The translations under genes and the position numbers were made by a program. DNA of 64,000 nucleotides from Zhouia spongiae (GTDB lineage Bacteria; Bacteroidota; Bacteroidia; Flavobacteriales; Flavobacteriaceae), in NCBI RefSeq assembly GCF_022760175.1, contig NZ_CP094326.1:186001-250000 (forward strand). The letters are read 5' to 3'. Under the pieces are notes generated by a model. It saw only the letters and a program-made list of their open reading frames with translations. It did no database searches and was not told the origin of the DNA. Shown in pieces: positions 28,201 through 36,745 of the stretch (within the stretch, counting starts at the first letter, position 1; the number at the start of each line of letters is the position of its first letter).

Positions 28201-29028
28201 TACAGTATCCCTGTCTAATACGATTTCGTTACGTTCTATCGAAACTACTTCTCCTGTATCCTCATCTACGAAATCTTCATGCCATGTATTTAATACACGT
28301 GCGGCTAATTTTCTTCCTAAGTATTTTTTAAGTCCTGTTTTAGAAACCTTAACTTCTTCAGCCAGATCGAAAATCTCTAAGATATCCTTATCCCTCTCAA
28401 ATCCGATTGCTCTGAACAAGGTTGTCACAGGAAGCTTTTTCTTTCTATCAATATAAGCGTACATAACGCTATTGATATCTGTAGCAAATTCAATCCAAGA
28501 TCCTTTAAAAGGAATTACCCTTGCAGAGTAAAGCTTGGTTCCGTTTGCGTGGAATGATTGCCCAAAGAATACCCCTGGAGAACGGTGTAATTGAGATACA
28601 ACAACCCTTTCTGCTCCGTTTATAACAAAAGTTCCACTTGGAGTCATGTAAGGAATCGTACCTAAATATACATCTTGAACTATAGTTTCAAAATCTTCGT
28701 GCTCCGGATCTGTACAATACAGTTTTAAACGTGCCTTCAGGGGCACACTGTAAGTAAGACCTCTCTCAATACATTCTTGGATACTATAGCGGGGCGGATC
28801 AATGAAATAATCCAAAAATTCAAGTACAAATTGATTGCGGGTATCAGTTATGGGAAAGTTCTCCATGAAGGTATTGTATAAACCTTCATCGGTTCTCGCT
28901 TCCGATTTAGTTTCAAGTTGAAAGAAATCTTGAAACGATTTAATCTGGATATCTAAGAAATCCGGGTATTCCGGGGTATTCTTAGCAGAAGCGAAATTAA
29001 TTCTATCAGTCTGATTTGTGAACATCAA
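25216..29028 (-). CDS. rpoB: RNA polymerase subunit beta
   Basis: 1270-residue beta subunit. The rifampicin pocket reads [20 protein letters not shown], then [20 protein letters not shown]. The usual resistance positions (D516, H526 and S531 in E. coli numbering) carry the wild-type D, H and S, so no rifampicin-resistance change is visible. GNKGIVARI and the C-terminal [17 protein letters not shown] are canonical. The start has two adjacent Met codons, and either could be used. It follows rplL after a 122-base gap holding a large hairpin. Confidence 0.98.
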   Translation of the reverse strand: MMFTNQTDRINFASAKNTPEYPDFLDIQIKSFQDFFQLETKSEARTDEGLYNTFMENFPITDTRNQFVLEFLDYFIDPPRYSIQECIERGLTYSVPLKARLKLYCTDPEHEDFETIVQDVYLGTIPYMTPSGTFVINGAERVVVSQLHRSPGVFFGQSFHANGTKLYSARVIPFKGSWIEFATDINSVMYAYIDRKKKLPVTTLFRAIGFERDKDILEIFDLAEEVKVSKTGLKKYLGRKLAARVLNTWHEDFVDEDTGEVVSIERNEIVLDRDTVLEKEHVDLILDANVKSILLHKEESLTADYAIIHNTLQKDPTNSEKEAVEHIYRQLRNAEPPDEETARGIIDKLFFSDQRYNLGGVGRYRMNKKLGLDIPMDKQVLTKEDIITIVKYLIELINSKAEVDDIDHLSNRRVRTVGEQLSTQFGVGLARMARTIRERMNVRDNEVFTPIDLINAKTLSSVINSFFGTNQLSQFMDQTNPLAEITHKRRLSALGPGGLSRERAGFEVRDVHYTHYGRLCPIETPEGPNIGLISSLGVFAKVNSMGFIETPYRKVEEGKVDLSGILYLSAEEEEEKKIAQANIPLKDDGTIDKDRVIAREEGDFPVVEPTAIDYTDVAPNQIASISASLIPFLEHDDANRALMGSNMMRQAVPLLRPQSPIVGTGLERQVASDSRVLINAEGAGEVDYVDATKIVIKYDRTENEQLVSFDDDYKTYDLVKFRKTNQGTSINLKPIVKKGDKVIRNQVLCEGYATQQGELALGRNLQVAFMPWKGYNFEDAIVISEKVVREDIFTSIHIDEYSLEVRDTKLGAEELTNDIPNVSEEATKDLDENGMIRVGAEVKPGDILIGKITPKGESDPTPEEKLLRAIFGDKAGDVKDASLKASPSLSGVVIDKKLFSRAVKDKRKRAKDKEDIARLEADYGFKFDGLKDRLIEKLFTLVNGKTCQGVYNDLGEEVLPKGKKYTLKMLNSVDDFAHLVSGVWTTDDQTNELINDLLHNYKIKLNDLQGALRRDKFTISVGDELPSGIMKLAKVYIAKKRKLKVGDKMAGRHGNKGIVARIVRQEDMPFLEDGTPVDIVLNPLGVPSRMNIGQIYETVLGWAGLKLGRKFATPIFDGASLDEINKYTDEAGVPRFGHTHLYDGGTGQRFDQAATVGVIYMLKLGHMVDDKMHARSIGPYSLITQQPLGGKAQFGGQRFGEMEVWALEAYGASSTLREILTVKSDDVIGRAKTYETIVKGEAMPEPGLPESFNVLMHELKGLGLDIRLEE

Positions 29029-29089
29029 TGGACAAAATTTTGATTAAAGTACCTTATGTAATATACGCATATATTTATATACGCAAAAG

Positions 29090-29128
29090 GGTTTAGGTCT
29101 TGAGGACATTTCTCCTAAGACCTAAACC
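29090..29128 (-). promoter_or_regulatory. Large hairpin between rplL and rpoB
   Basis: GGTTTAGGTCTT (29090-29101) and AAGACCTAAACC (29117-29128) pair over 12 bp, with an inner AGGA/TCCT extension. On the minus strand only four T residues follow the stem, so it should act as a partial terminator or RNase processing site. E. coli has an attenuator and an RNase III site at the same place, which lowers rpoBC expression relative to L7/L12. Confidence 0.7.
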
Positions 29129-29150
29129 GTTAGTTTTTCGCCTGGTGAGC

Positions 29151-29528
29151 TTACTTAAGCTCTACTTCAGCACCGGCTTCTTCTAAAGACTTCTTAAGAC
29201 CTTCAGCCTCATCTTTAGCAATACCTTCTTTGATAGCTTTAGGAGCGCTATCTACGATCTCTTTAGCTTCTTTAAGACCTAAACCAGTTAATTCTTTAAC
29301 CAGCTTAACAACTGCTAATTTAGAAGCTCCTGCCGACTTAAGAATTACGTCAAATTCCGATTTCTCTTCAGCAGCACCAGCATCACCACCGGCAGCACCA
29401 CCAGCAACAGCAACAGCTGCAGCAGCAGGCTCTATACCATATTCTTCTTTTAAGATATCAGCTAACTCATTTACTTCTTTAACTGTTAAGTTAACCAATT
29501 GTTCTGCAAAATCCTTTAAATCTGCCAT
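29151..29528 (-). CDS. rplL: 50S ribosomal protein L7/L12
   Basis: 125-residue stalk protein: N-terminal dimerisation helices (1-35), an Ala/Gly-rich hinge (about 36-53) and the C-terminal factor-binding domain with [22 protein letters not shown]. It binds translational GTPases to the large subunit as dimers on L10. Located between rplJ (51-base gap) and rpoB, the conserved order. Confidence 0.98.
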   Translation of the reverse strand: MADLKDFAEQLVNLTVKEVNELADILKEEYGIEPAAAAVAVAGGAAGGDAGAAEEKSEFDVILKSAGASKLAVVKLVKELTGLGLKEAKEIVDSAPKAIKEGIAKDEAEGLKKSLEEAGAEVELK

Positions 29529-29578
29529 TTTTTCTATCGTTTTAAAATTTTAAAATATAAATATTATTAAGTGCGTAC

Positions 29579-30097
29579 TTATTCTTTTTCTGATAAAGTT
29601 TTAAGGATCCCGGCCAACTTACCACCACCAGACTTAAGACCGCTGATAACGTTCTTAGCAGGCGACTGAAGTAATCCGATGATATCTCCAATAACTTCTT
29701 CTTTAGATTTAATACTCACAAGAGCATCTAACTGATCATCCCCAAGATATACCGCTTCCTCTATAAAAGCACCTTTCAACAAAGGCTTATCAGACTTCTT
29801 TCTAAACTCTTTGATAAGTTTAGCCGGAGCATTTCCGGTTTCAGAAATCATTAAAGAAGTGTTACCTTTCAATACAGAAGGAAGATCTCCAAAATCTTTA
29901 TCAGAACTTTCCATTGCTTTAGAAAGCAATGTATTCTTTACAACTGCAAGCTGTATATTAGCCTTGAAACAAGCTCTTCTTAAATTAGAAGTCGTTTGTG
30001 CATCTAATCCAGAAATATCTGCTAGATAGATAATCGAGTTCTCAGCTAACTGTGCAGTTAAATCTTCTATTACTGTTAATTTTTCTTCTCTTGTCAT
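29579..30097 (-). CDS. rplJ: 50S ribosomal protein L10
   Basis: 172 residues, N-terminal rRNA-binding domain (MTREEKLTVIEDLTAQLAENSIIYLADISGL...) and C-terminal helix that carries L7/L12 dimers. The gap to rplA is only 26 bases, too short for the long structured L10 leader known from E. coli, so a different autoregulation would be needed here. Confidence 0.97.
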   Translation of the reverse strand: MTREEKLTVIEDLTAQLAENSIIYLADISGLDAQTTSNLRRACFKANIQLAVVKNTLLSKAMESSDKDFGDLPSVLKGNTSLMISETGNAPAKLIKEFRKKSDKPLLKGAFIEEAVYLGDDQLDALVSIKSKEEVIGDIIGLLQSPAKNVISGLKSGGGKLAGILKTLSEKE

Positions 30098-30123
30098 GAT
30101 TGAAAAAAATTTCTAACTACCAA

Positions 30124-30813
30124 TTAAACTGCTTTCGGATCTACCGGTACACTAGGACTCATAGTACTAGAGATATTAATACTCTTAATATAAGTACCTT
30201 TAGCTGCAGTTGGCTTCAATTTGATTAATGTTGAAATTAATTCGTTCGCGTTACCAGCTATTTGCTCTGGAGTAAATGAAGCTTTACCGATAGCTACATG
30301 AACGATCCCAGTTTTATCAACTTTAAAATCAATCTTACCAGCCTTTACTTCCTTAACTGCCTTTGCTACATCCATAGTAACGGTCCCTGTCTTTGGGTTA
30401 GGCATTAAACCACGAGGCCCTAAAATACGACCTAGAGGACCTAATTTCCCCATTACGCTTGGCATAGTGATAATCACATCAACATCTGTCCAACCGTCTT
30501 TTATCTTTTGTAGATACTCATCTAAACCTACATAATCCGCTCCTGCCGCTTTAGCCTCTTCTTCTTTATCGGGAGTTACCAACGCAAGCACCTTAACATC
30601 TTTACCTGTACCGTGTGGAAGTGTAACAACACCTCTTACCATCTGATTGGCTTTACGAGGGTCTACTCCTAACCTTACAGCTAAATCTACCGATGCATCG
30701 AATTTAACATTAGTGATTTCCTTAACTAAAGCTGAAGCTTCTTGTACAGAATACAATTTGTTTCTGTCTACTTTCGCTAAAGCCTCTTTATGCTTTTTTG
30801 TCAATTTTGCCAT
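30124..30813 (-). CDS. rplA: 50S ribosomal protein L1
   Basis: 229-residue L1 stalk protein. The signature segment [20 protein letters not shown] is at about 127-146, and the two-domain fold is complete. It forms the mobile L1 stalk at the ribosomal E site. 18 bases downstream of rplK. Confidence 0.98.
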   Translation of the reverse strand: MAKLTKKHKEALAKVDRNKLYSVQEASALVKEITNVKFDASVDLAVRLGVDPRKANQMVRGVVTLPHGTGKDVKVLALVTPDKEEEAKAAGADYVGLDEYLQKIKDGWTDVDVIITMPSVMGKLGPLGRILGPRGLMPNPKTGTVTMDVAKAVKEVKAGKIDFKVDKTGIVHVAIGKASFTPEQIAGNANELISTLIKLKPTAAKGTYIKSINISSTMSPSVPVDPKAV

Positions 30814-30831
30814 TTCTAGATTCTTTTAAGA

Positions 30832-31269
30832 TTAAAAAGGCTTATCACCTGTTACCGTTATACCCATAGATCTTGCAGTACCCGCAACCATACTCATCGC
30901 AGATTCAACTGTAAACGCATTTAAATCCTGCATTTTGTCTTCTGCAATAGTTTTCACCTGATCCCAAGTGATCTTAGCTACTTTTTTACGATTAGGCTCT
31001 CCCGAACCACTTTTAATCTTAGCCGCTTCCAATAGCTGAACTGCCGCTGGCGGTGTCTTTACGACAAAGTCGAACGACTTGTCACTATAAACCGTGATAA
31101 CAACAGGTAATACTTTACCCTGTTTGTCCTGCGTACGAGCATTGAACTGCTTACAGAACTCCATGATGTTAACTCCGGCAGCACCTAAAGCGGGTCCAAC
31201 CGGCGGCGATGGGTTCGCTGCGCCTCCCCTAACTTGTAGTTTAACTACTTTACTTACTTCTTTTGCCAT
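30832..31269 (-). CDS. rplK: 50S ribosomal protein L11
   Basis: 145 residues: the proline-rich N-terminal domain ([27 protein letters not shown]) that contacts factors and thiostrepton-type drugs, and the C-terminal rRNA-binding domain ending in [14 protein letters not shown]. It follows nusG by 73 bases. Confidence 0.98.
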   Translation of the reverse strand: MAKEVSKVVKLQVRGGAANPSPPVGPALGAAGVNIMEFCKQFNARTQDKQGKVLPVVITVYSDKSFDFVVKTPPAAVQLLEAAKIKSGSGEPNRKKVAKITWDQVKTIAEDKMQDLNAFTVESAMSMVAGTARSMGITVTGDKPF

Positions 31270-31342
31270 TGTTATAGTTCAATTTAAAACAATTATGATC
31301 GCCTAATAAGGAAGCTAGGCGAATCTATATTTGCGTAACAAA

Positions 31343-31894
31343 TTAAATTTTCTCCACTTGCATATAACTCAACTCCAATGGCGTCTTCCTTCCAAAGATC
31401 TTTACCATCACCTCGAGCTTACGCTTCTCTTCATTAACCTTCTCTACCGTTCCGTTGAACCCGTTAAAAGGACCATCGATCACTTTAACAGTCTCTCCAA
31501 CCGTATACGGTATTGCCACATTATCAGTCTTAACAGAAAGCTCATCAACTTTTCCTAGCATCCTATTTACCTCAGACCTCCTTAAAGGAACCGGATCTCC
31601 TCCTTTAACTTCCCCCAAGAAACCGATTACCCCTGTAATCGACTTAATAACGTGCGCGACTTCACCTCCCAGGTTGGCCTTCACCATAACATAACCTGGA
31701 AAATAAACCCGTTCTTTATTTATTTTTTTTCCATTTCGTATCTGCACCACTTTTTCCGTTGGCACCAACACTTCTTCCACATAATCTTCGAAACCAAGGC
31801 GCGCCACTTCATTTTCAATGTAGTTTTTAACCTTGTTTTCCTGACCACTTACAGCCCTAACCACATACCATTGTTTCTTCAACCCTTCTGCCAT
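31343..31894 (-). CDS. nusG: Transcription elongation/antitermination factor NusG
   Basis: 183 residues: N-terminal NGN domain (KKQWYVVRAVSGQENKVKNYIENEV..., VKANLGGEVAHVIKSITGVIGFLG) that binds RNA polymerase, and a C-terminal KOW domain (about 125-180, VGETVKVIDGPFNGFNGTVEKVNEEKRKLEV) that contacts Rho or ribosomal S10. 13 bases after secE. Confidence 0.97.
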   Translation of the reverse strand: MAEGLKKQWYVVRAVSGQENKVKNYIENEVARLGFEDYVEEVLVPTEKVVQIRNGKKINKERVYFPGYVMVKANLGGEVAHVIKSITGVIGFLGEVKGGDPVPLRRSEVNRMLGKVDELSVKTDNVAIPYTVGETVKVIDGPFNGFNGTVEKVNEEKRKLEVMVKIFGRKTPLELSYMQVEKI

Positions 31895-31907
31895 CTCTCT
31901 TTATGGT

Positions 31908-32099
31908 TTAACCGATTAAATCAAAATAAAAACCAATCAACCTGGTAAATACAGTATCAACACCCCAGGTTGCTAAAGAAAACAAAATAGAAAAAACAGC
32001 AACAGTAACCATTAATTTCTGAGCATCCGCCCATGTAGGCCATGTCACGTTTGTTTTTAATTCCTCAAAAGATTCCTTTATGTAGTTTATTACTGTCAT
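31908..32099 (-). CDS. secE: Preprotein translocase subunit SecE
   Basis: 63-residue single-span form: amphipathic helix (YIKESFEELKTNVTWPTWADAQK) followed by one TM (about 30-55). Stabilises SecY in the translocon. It stands between tRNA-Trp and nusG, the widely conserved order. Confidence 0.95.
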   Translation of the reverse strand: MTVINYIKESFEELKTNVTWPTWADAQKLMVTVAVFSILFSLATWGVDTVFTRLIGFYFDLIG

Positions 32100-32116
32100 A
32101 GCTTAAGTCTTTCTAG

Positions 32117-32187
32117 CACGGGTGGAGAGATTCGAACTCCCATCAACGGTTTTGGAGACCGCTATTCTGCCATTGAACTACACCCGT
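32117..32187 (-). tRNA. tRNA-Trp (anticodon CCA)
   Basis: 71-nt cloverleaf, acceptor ACGGGTG/CACCCGT, anticodon stem GCGGT/ACCGT around loop CTCCAAA, T loop TTCGAAT, CCA not encoded. Lies between tuf and secE on the same strand. Confidence 0.96.
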
Positions 32188-32204
32188 ATTCAAGTCTTAA
32201 GGCA

Positions 32205-32220
32205 TCCCGATGCTTCGGGA
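32205..32220. other. TCCCGA hairpin between tuf and tRNA-Trp
   Basis: TCCCGA-TGCT-TCGGGA, a 6-bp stem with a 4-base loop. This short palindrome is one I know as frequent between flavobacterial genes. There is no T run, so it is more likely a processing or stability element than a terminator. Confidence 0.5.
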
Positions 32221-32247
32221 CACCTCAAAACCATATATATTGTGAAA

Positions 32248-33435
32248 TTAGTCTAAAATTTCAGTTACCTGACCAGCACCTACTGTTCTACCACCTTCAC
32301 GGATAGCGAAACGTAAACCTACGCTACAAGCAACAGGGCTTAATAGATCTACAGTGATTGTCAAGTTATCACCCGGCATAACCATCTCAACACCATCAGG
32401 AAGTGAAATAGTACCGGTTACGTCTGTTGTTCTCAAGTAGAACTGAGGACGGTAGTTGTTATGGAACGGAGTATGACGACCACCTTCTTCTTTCTTAAGG
32501 ATATACACCTCTGCTTTAAATTTAGCATGCGGCTTAACAGAACCTGGCTTACAGATTACCATACCTCTCTTAATATCGGTTTTCTCGATACCTCTTAAAA
32601 GTAAACCTACGTTATCACCAGCTTCACCTCTATCAAGTATTTTACGGAACATCTCAACCCCTGTAATCGTAGAAGTCAATTTCTCAGCTCCCATACCGAT
32701 GATCTCAACAGGATCTCCTGTATTTGCGATACCAGTCTCGATACGACCAGTTGCAACTGTACCACGACCTGTAATTGTAAATACATCTTCGATCGGCATT
32801 AAGAAATCCTTATCTACGTCACGCTTAGGAAGTTCGATCCAGTTATCAACAGCATCCATAAGCGCCAATACAGTATCAACCCACTTTTGCTCACCATTAA
32901 GAGCACCAAGAGCAGAACCAGAAACTACAGGACCATTATCTCCATCATAGTCATAGAAAGAAAGCAATTCTCTAACTTCCATCTCTACCAACTCTAAAAG
33001 CTCCTCATCATCAACCATATCAACCTTGTTCAAGAAAACAACGATTCTTGGAACACCTACCTGACGACCTAAAAGGATATGCTCACGAGTTTGCGGCATA
33101 GGACCATCAGTAGCAGCTACCACCAAAATAGCACCATCCATCTGAGCAGCACCGGTTACCATGTTTTTAACGTAATCGGCGTGACCTGGACAGTCAACGT
33201 GTGCATAGTGACGATTAGCAGTTTGATATTCAACGTGTGAAGTATTAATTGTAATACCTCTTTCTTTCTCTTCCGGAGCGTTATCGATTGAATCGAAAGA
33301 ACGCGCATCAGAAAGTCCAGCATCTGCCAACACTTTAGTAATAGCAGCAGTTAGGGTAGTTTTACCGTGATCTACGTGTCCAATAGTACCAATATTTAAG
33401 TGCGGTTTGGAACGATCAAAAGTTTCCTTTGCCAT
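32248..33435 (-). CDS. tuf: Elongation factor Tu
   Basis: 395-residue EF-Tu that carries aminoacyl-tRNA to the ribosome. P loop GHVDHGKT (about 19-26), switch region RGITIN, G3 DCPGHADY, G4 NKVD and the domain II/III segments ([17 protein letters not shown]) are intact. It sits between tRNA-Thr(GGT) and tRNA-Trp, as in many Bacteroidota. A lone TATTTTTG on the minus strand at 33473-33480 may add a weak promoter behind the tRNA cluster. Confidence 0.98.
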   Translation of the reverse strand: MAKETFDRSKPHLNIGTIGHVDHGKTTLTAAITKVLADAGLSDARSFDSIDNAPEEKERGITINTSHVEYQTANRHYAHVDCPGHADYVKNMVTGAAQMDGAILVVAATDGPMPQTREHILLGRQVGVPRIVVFLNKVDMVDDEELLELVEMEVRELLSFYDYDGDNGPVVSGSALGALNGEQKWVDTVLALMDAVDNWIELPKRDVDKDFLMPIEDVFTITGRGTVATGRIETGIANTGDPVEIIGMGAEKLTSTITGVEMFRKILDRGEAGDNVGLLLRGIEKTDIKRGMVICKPGSVKPHAKFKAEVYILKKEEGGRHTPFHNNYRPQFYLRTTDVTGTISLPDGVEMVMPGDNLTITVDLLSPVACSVGLRFAIREGGRTVGAGQVTEILD

Positions 33436-33491
33436 GATTTAATAATTTTAATCTTAGTTATATATTAGTGTTCAAAAATAAACAACATATG

Positions 33492-33563
33492 AGCCAACGA
33501 CGGGATTTGAACCCGTGACCTCTTCCTTACCAAGGAAGCACTCTACCCCTGAGCTACGTCGGC
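33492..33563 (-). tRNA. tRNA-Thr (anticodon GGT)
   Basis: 72-nt cloverleaf, acceptor GCCGACG/CGTTGGC with one G-U pair, anticodon stem CTTCC/GGAAG around loop TTGGTAA. Fourth tRNA of a minus-strand Thr-Tyr-Gly-Thr cluster that leads into tuf. Confidence 0.96.
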
Positions 33564-33578
33564 TTGAAAATTTAAAAG

Positions 33579-33651
33579 AGCGGGAGACGAGGGTCGAACT
33601 CGCGACATTCAGCTTGGAAGGCTGACGCTCTACCAACTGAGCTACTCCCGC
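33579..33651 (-). tRNA. tRNA-Gly (anticodon TCC)
   Basis: 73-nt cloverleaf, acceptor GCGGGAG/CTCCCGC, anticodon stem TCAGC/GCTGA around loop CTTCCAA. Third tRNA of the cluster. Confidence 0.96.
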
Positions 33652-33695
33652 TTATTAAACAAACAACTCAACAATAGAGTCGTTAACAGTACTCG

Positions 33696-33778
33696 TGGGG
33701 AGAGCAGGATTCGAACCTGCGAAGGTAAAAACCAACAGATTTACAGTCTGTCCTCGTTGGCCGCTTGAGTATCTCCCC
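33696..33778 (-). tRNA. tRNA-Tyr (anticodon GTA)
   Basis: 83-nt class II tRNA with a long variable arm, acceptor GGGGAGA/TCTCCCC, anticodon stem CAGAC-type around GTA (CAGACTGTAAATCTG). Second tRNA of the cluster. Confidence 0.95.
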
Positions 33779-33818
33779 AAACCATTAATTATATGAACTT
33801 TTACTTTATTTCCTATTG

Positions 33819-33892
33819 AGCCGATGGAGGGACTCGAACCCACGACCTGCTGATTACAAATCAGCTGCTCTAGCCAGCTGAGCTACATCGGC
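33819..33892 (-). tRNA. tRNA-Thr (anticodon TGT), second copy
   Basis: 74-nt, identical to the tRNA-Thr at 7421 except for one base in the acceptor stem, which turns a G-U pair into G-C. First tRNA of the cluster that precedes tuf. Confidence 0.96.
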
Positions 33893-33901
33893 AAACACAA
33901 T

Positions 33902-33925
33902 AAAAAAGCCCGCTATTTCTAACGG
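33902..33925 (-). terminator. Candidate terminator after hpf
   Basis: CCGTTA-GAAA-TAGCGG hairpin on the minus strand (33910-33925), followed by GC and a run of T (33902-33907). It would end the recombinase-hpf transcript. It overlaps the predicted start of the tRNA-cluster transcript. Confidence 0.6.
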
Positions 33926-33929
33926 ACTG

Positions 33930-33958
33930 CAAATGTATATATTTTATTTTTTTTTCAA
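33930..33958 (-). promoter_or_regulatory. Promoter of the tRNA-tuf block
   Basis: On the minus strand TTG, 18 bases, TACATTTG. Transcription would start near 33923, about 30 bases before tRNA-Thr(TGT), and could run through the tRNAs, tuf and on toward secE-nusG. Confidence 0.6.
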
Positions 33959-33982
33959 AACAAAATATCTAAAATTTTTATT

Positions 33983-34285
33983 CTAGATATGTGTCCTTAA
34001 CTTTTCTTTGCGTTTTACCAATACACGCTCCAACGAACTGGCGGCACTGTCAACAGCCTCTTCAAATGTCTTACATTGCTTTTTCACTATAAATTCATCT
34101 CCCGGGACATGCACCTTAACCTCCACAACTTTATTTTCCTTTTGACTCGTTTTCTGCACTTTCAAGTATACATCGGAATGTATTACCCTGTCATAAAAAA
34201 CCTCTAGCTTATCCATTCTCCTCTGAATGAAATCGATCAACTTTTGGTCTGCTGCAAAATTCACAGATTGAGTGTGTACTTTCAT
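33983..34285 (-). CDS. hpf: Ribosome hibernation factor (HPF/RaiA, short form)
   Basis: 100-residue S30AE-domain protein (MKVHTQSVNFAADQKLIDFIQRRMDKLEVFYDRVI..., VVEVKVHVPGDEFIVKKQCKTFEEAVDSA). It binds the small subunit to inactivate ribosomes in stationary phase. No C-terminal dimerisation domain, so it is the short form. Adjacent to a tyrosine recombinase and rpsU, an arrangement I recall from other Flavobacteriia. Confidence 0.93.
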   Translation of the reverse strand: MKVHTQSVNFAADQKLIDFIQRRMDKLEVFYDRVIHSDVYLKVQKTSQKENKVVEVKVHVPGDEFIVKKQCKTFEEAVDSAASSLERVLVKRKEKLRTHI

Positions 34286-34332
34286 TACGCTTATTTTTTA
34301 AGGTTAAACAATTAAAACGGCAAGAATGAGGA

Positions 34333-35217
34333 TTAATTGTTTCTAGGATGGTTCCCGTAGGCTTTTTTCAATTCCTCCATACTATTATGAGTATACACCT
34401 GAGTAGAAGCTAAACTAGAATGACCCAACAATTCTTTTACCGCATTTAAATCTGCACCATTGTTCAGTAAATGAGTAGCAAATGTATGTCTGAGTATATG
34501 CGGACTCTTCTTTACCTTAGTGGATGCTCTACTAAAATAATTATTTATTACTCTATAAACAAACGTTTCATAAATTTTATGACCCGACTTTAACAAAAAC
34601 AAGAAGCCCTCCGGATTCTTATTTTCAAGCTCCTTCCTATACCTCAAATACTTATGCAAAGAATCTTCTACAAAAGGCAATAAAGGAGCTAGTCGCTCTT
34701 TATTTCTCTTACCAAGGATCCTGATCGTTTTATTGAAAAAGTCCACATCCCTTTCTTTCAGCCCGATCAATTCTGCCCTCCTCATCCCTGTTGCGTAAAA
34801 CATTTCCACCAACAACCTGTCCCTGCTCGACTCAAACGTATCTTCTGCAGACATTAAAGCAAACACACTTTTCATTTCATCTTCAGAAAAAGGCACTTCA
34901 AGCTTCTTAACCGTTTTTAAAGCCTTGTGTTTAGACAGGGGATTAACGGCAACGACACCTATTTTCAACAAAAACCTATAATACGCCTTAAGAGAAGAAA
35001 CCTTTCTGTTCACCGACCTGTTACTTATTCCACTTTCTACAAGGCTAATGATCCACGATCTGATCTGCGCATAGTTCACATCATCGATCACACCGTCATC
35101 ATACTCCGCTTCACAATAAGATGAAAACTCCGTTAAGTCATTAATATAAGCTGTAATCGTATGCGAAGAATAATTCTTTTCCAACAAAAGATACTCCTGA
35201 AACTTCTGAAAAGACAT
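34333..35217 (-). CDS. Tyrosine recombinase (XerC/D-like)
   Basis: 294 residues from the ATG at 35215-35217 (MSFQKFQEYLLLEKNYS); a TTG seven codons earlier is less likely. The N-terminal SAM-like DNA-binding domain spans about 3-85, the catalytic domain about 105-290. Catalytic residues: R in ATGMRRAELIGL, K in the GKRNKERLAPL beta-hairpin, H and R in HILRHTFATHLL, H in LGHSSL and Y in STQVYTH. Chromosomal context with rpsU and hpf, conserved in the family, points to the host dimer-resolution enzyme rather than a mobile-element integrase. XerC versus XerD cannot be told from this alone. Confidence 0.93.
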   Translation of the reverse strand: MSFQKFQEYLLLEKNYSSHTITAYINDLTEFSSYCEAEYDDGVIDDVNYAQIRSWIISLVESGISNRSVNRKVSSLKAYYRFLLKIGVVAVNPLSKHKALKTVKKLEVPFSEDEMKSVFALMSAEDTFESSRDRLLVEMFYATGMRRAELIGLKERDVDFFNKTIRILGKRNKERLAPLLPFVEDSLHKYLRYRKELENKNPEGFLFLLKSGHKIYETFVYRVINNYFSRASTKVKKSPHILRHTFATHLLNNGADLNAVKELLGHSSLASTQVYTHNSMEELKKAYGNHPRNN

Positions 35218-35289
35218 AAAAAAACCGTTATTAAACAAAGTTATAAAACTTTATCCAATAACGGCTTTAAAATTATTTACATCCCGGAA

Positions 35290-35484
35290 CTATATCTCTT
35301 CCTGATCTCTTAATCCCTGAATGTATTGTGCTTTCTGAATTTCAGCTCTTCTTTGAACAGAAGGTTTCGTAAACTGCTGTCTGCCTCTCAGCTGACGCAT
35401 AGTCCCTGTTCTGTCAAACTTACGCTTGTAACGCTTTAGCGCTCTATCTATATTTTCTCCTTCTTTTATTGGTATAATTAGCAT
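35290..35484 (-). CDS. rpsU: 30S ribosomal protein S21
   Basis: 64-residue bS21 (MLIIPIKEGENIDRALKRYKRKFDRTG...). In Flavobacteriia bS21, together with bS6 and bS18, helps hold the 3' end of 16S rRNA so that its anti-Shine-Dalgarno sequence is hidden. This gene is the one in the window with a strong Shine-Dalgarno sequence (35493-35502), matching the known autoregulation by bS21-deficient ribosomes. It has a full promoter and an untranslated leader of only about 23 bases. Confidence 0.97.
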   Translation of the reverse strand: MLIIPIKEGENIDRALKRYKRKFDRTGTMRQLRGRQQFTKPSVQRRAEIQKAQYIQGLRDQEEI

Positions 35485-35492
35485 GCTCTACA

Positions 35493-35502
35493 CACCTCCT
35501 TT
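35493..35502 (-). promoter_or_regulatory. Strong Shine-Dalgarno sequence of rpsU
   Basis: AAAGGAGGTG on the minus strand, 8 bases before the ATG, is fully complementary to the 16S rRNA 3' end. Other genes here show no such site. It supports feedback control: ribosomes lacking bS21 have a free anti-Shine-Dalgarno sequence and would favour this mRNA. Confidence 0.92.
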
Positions 35503-35513
35503 CATTTGGACGG

Positions 35514-35543
35514 CAAATATACTAATTAATAAAAACCGAACAA
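35514..35543 (-). promoter_or_regulatory. Promoter of rpsU
   Basis: On the minus strand TTG, 19 bases, TATATTTG: full match to the Bacteroidota consensus. The predicted start near 35507 gives a leader that is little more than the Shine-Dalgarno site. Confidence 0.75.
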
Positions 35544-35568
35544 CTAAAAATCACAAAAAATCACTTTC

Positions 35569-36732
35569 TTATTTTAGTATATGCCGAGAGATCACTAATT
35601 TTTGGATCTCAGTAGTTCCTTCTCCTATGGTACAAAGCTTAGAATCCCTGTAAAATTTCTCTACCGGGAAATCCTTGGTATAACCATACCCTCCATGAAT
35701 CTGAACAGCCTCATTGGCTACCTTCACACAAACTTCTGAAGCATACATCTTGGCCATCGCCCCGATTTTGGTCATCCTCCTTCCCGCATTCTTTTCAAAA
35801 GCAGCCTTGTGCAACAATAATTCTGAAGCCTCTATTTCGGTTGCCATATCCGCCAACTTAAAAGAAATCCCCTGAAACTCAGAAATCGGCTTTCCAAACT
35901 GAACGCGTTCTTTCGAGTATTTTAAAGCTGCCTCATAAGCCCCCCTAGCAATACCGAGAGAAAGAGCTCCTATCGAAATCCTCCCCCCGTCCAACACCTT
36001 CATTGCCTGGACAAACCCGTCTCCAACCTCTCCCAACCTGTTGGTATCGGGAATTCTGCAATCCTGAAAGATCAGCTCTGCGGTTTCACTGGCTCTCATT
36101 CCCAGTTTATTCTCCTTCTTACCGCTGGAAAACCCCGGAGTTCCCTTTTCTACAACAAAAGCCGTCATTCCATGCGAATCGCCTTTTTCTCCGGTTCTTA
36201 CGATCACTACGGCCATATCTCCCGAAATACCGTGCGTAATAAAGTTCTTCGCCCCGTTAAGCACCCACTCACTTCCTTCTTTAACCGCTGTAGTGTTCAT
36301 CCCTCCGGCATCAGAGCCTGTATTATGCTCCGTCAGACCCCAGGCACCAATCCATGCTCCGGAGGCTAATTTAGGAAGCCATTTTGCCTTTTGTTCCTCA
36401 CTACCGAATTCTAAAACATGATTCGTACACAACGAATTGTGTGCAGCAACCGAAAGCCCGATTGCCGGATCAACTTTAGAGATCTCTTCTATAATAGCTA
36501 TGTACTCATGGTACGACAGTCCAGACCCACCATACTGTTCAGGCACCAGAACCCCCATAAAGCCCATTTCACCGGCTTTCTTAAAAACCTCAACGGGAAA
36601 CAGCTGTTCTTCATCCCATTCCAATACATTAGGAGCTATATATTGTTTTGCAAAATCTCGTGCCGAATTTGCAACCATTTCCTGCATTTCAGAATAATCA
36701 AAATTCATTTTTGTCACCAATTCTGTATTCAT
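35569..36732 (-). CDS. Acyl-CoA dehydrogenase
   Basis: 387-residue FAD enzyme of fatty- or branched-chain acyl-CoA oxidation, cytosolic. Signature 1 (GAWGLTEHNTGSDAG, about 130-144) and signature 2 (QIHGGYGYTKDFPVEKFYRDSK) are intact. The catalytic glutamate is in IGEGTTEIQKL near the C-terminus, the position used by short/medium-chain enzymes. Either Met1 or Met9 could be the start. It overlaps nothing and follows the helix-hairpin-helix gene by 13 bases, so they may be cotranscribed. Chain-length preference is not readable. Confidence 0.95.
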   Translation of the reverse strand: MNTELVTKMNFDYSEMQEMVANSARDFAKQYIAPNVLEWDEEQLFPVEVFKKAGEMGFMGVLVPEQYGGSGLSYHEYIAIIEEISKVDPAIGLSVAAHNSLCTNHVLEFGSEEQKAKWLPKLASGAWIGAWGLTEHNTGSDAGGMNTTAVKEGSEWVLNGAKNFITHGISGDMAVVIVRTGEKGDSHGMTAFVVEKGTPGFSSGKKENKLGMRASETAELIFQDCRIPDTNRLGEVGDGFVQAMKVLDGGRISIGALSLGIARGAYEAALKYSKERVQFGKPISEFQGISFKLADMATEIEASELLLHKAAFEKNAGRRMTKIGAMAKMYASEVCVKVANEAVQIHGGYGYTKDFPVEKFYRDSKLCTIGEGTTEIQKLVISRHILK

Positions 36733-36745
36733 TATTCAATAACTT

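Noticed and set aside
33655-33843. Open frame across the tRNA cluster
   Set aside because: Covers tRNA-Tyr and the edge of tRNA-Thr; no protein is expected.
34333-35217. Tyrosine recombinase as sign of an integrated element
   Set aside because: Neighbours are rpsU, hpf and tRNAs in a conserved housekeeping order with no att repeats or cargo; better explained as the host Xer enzyme.
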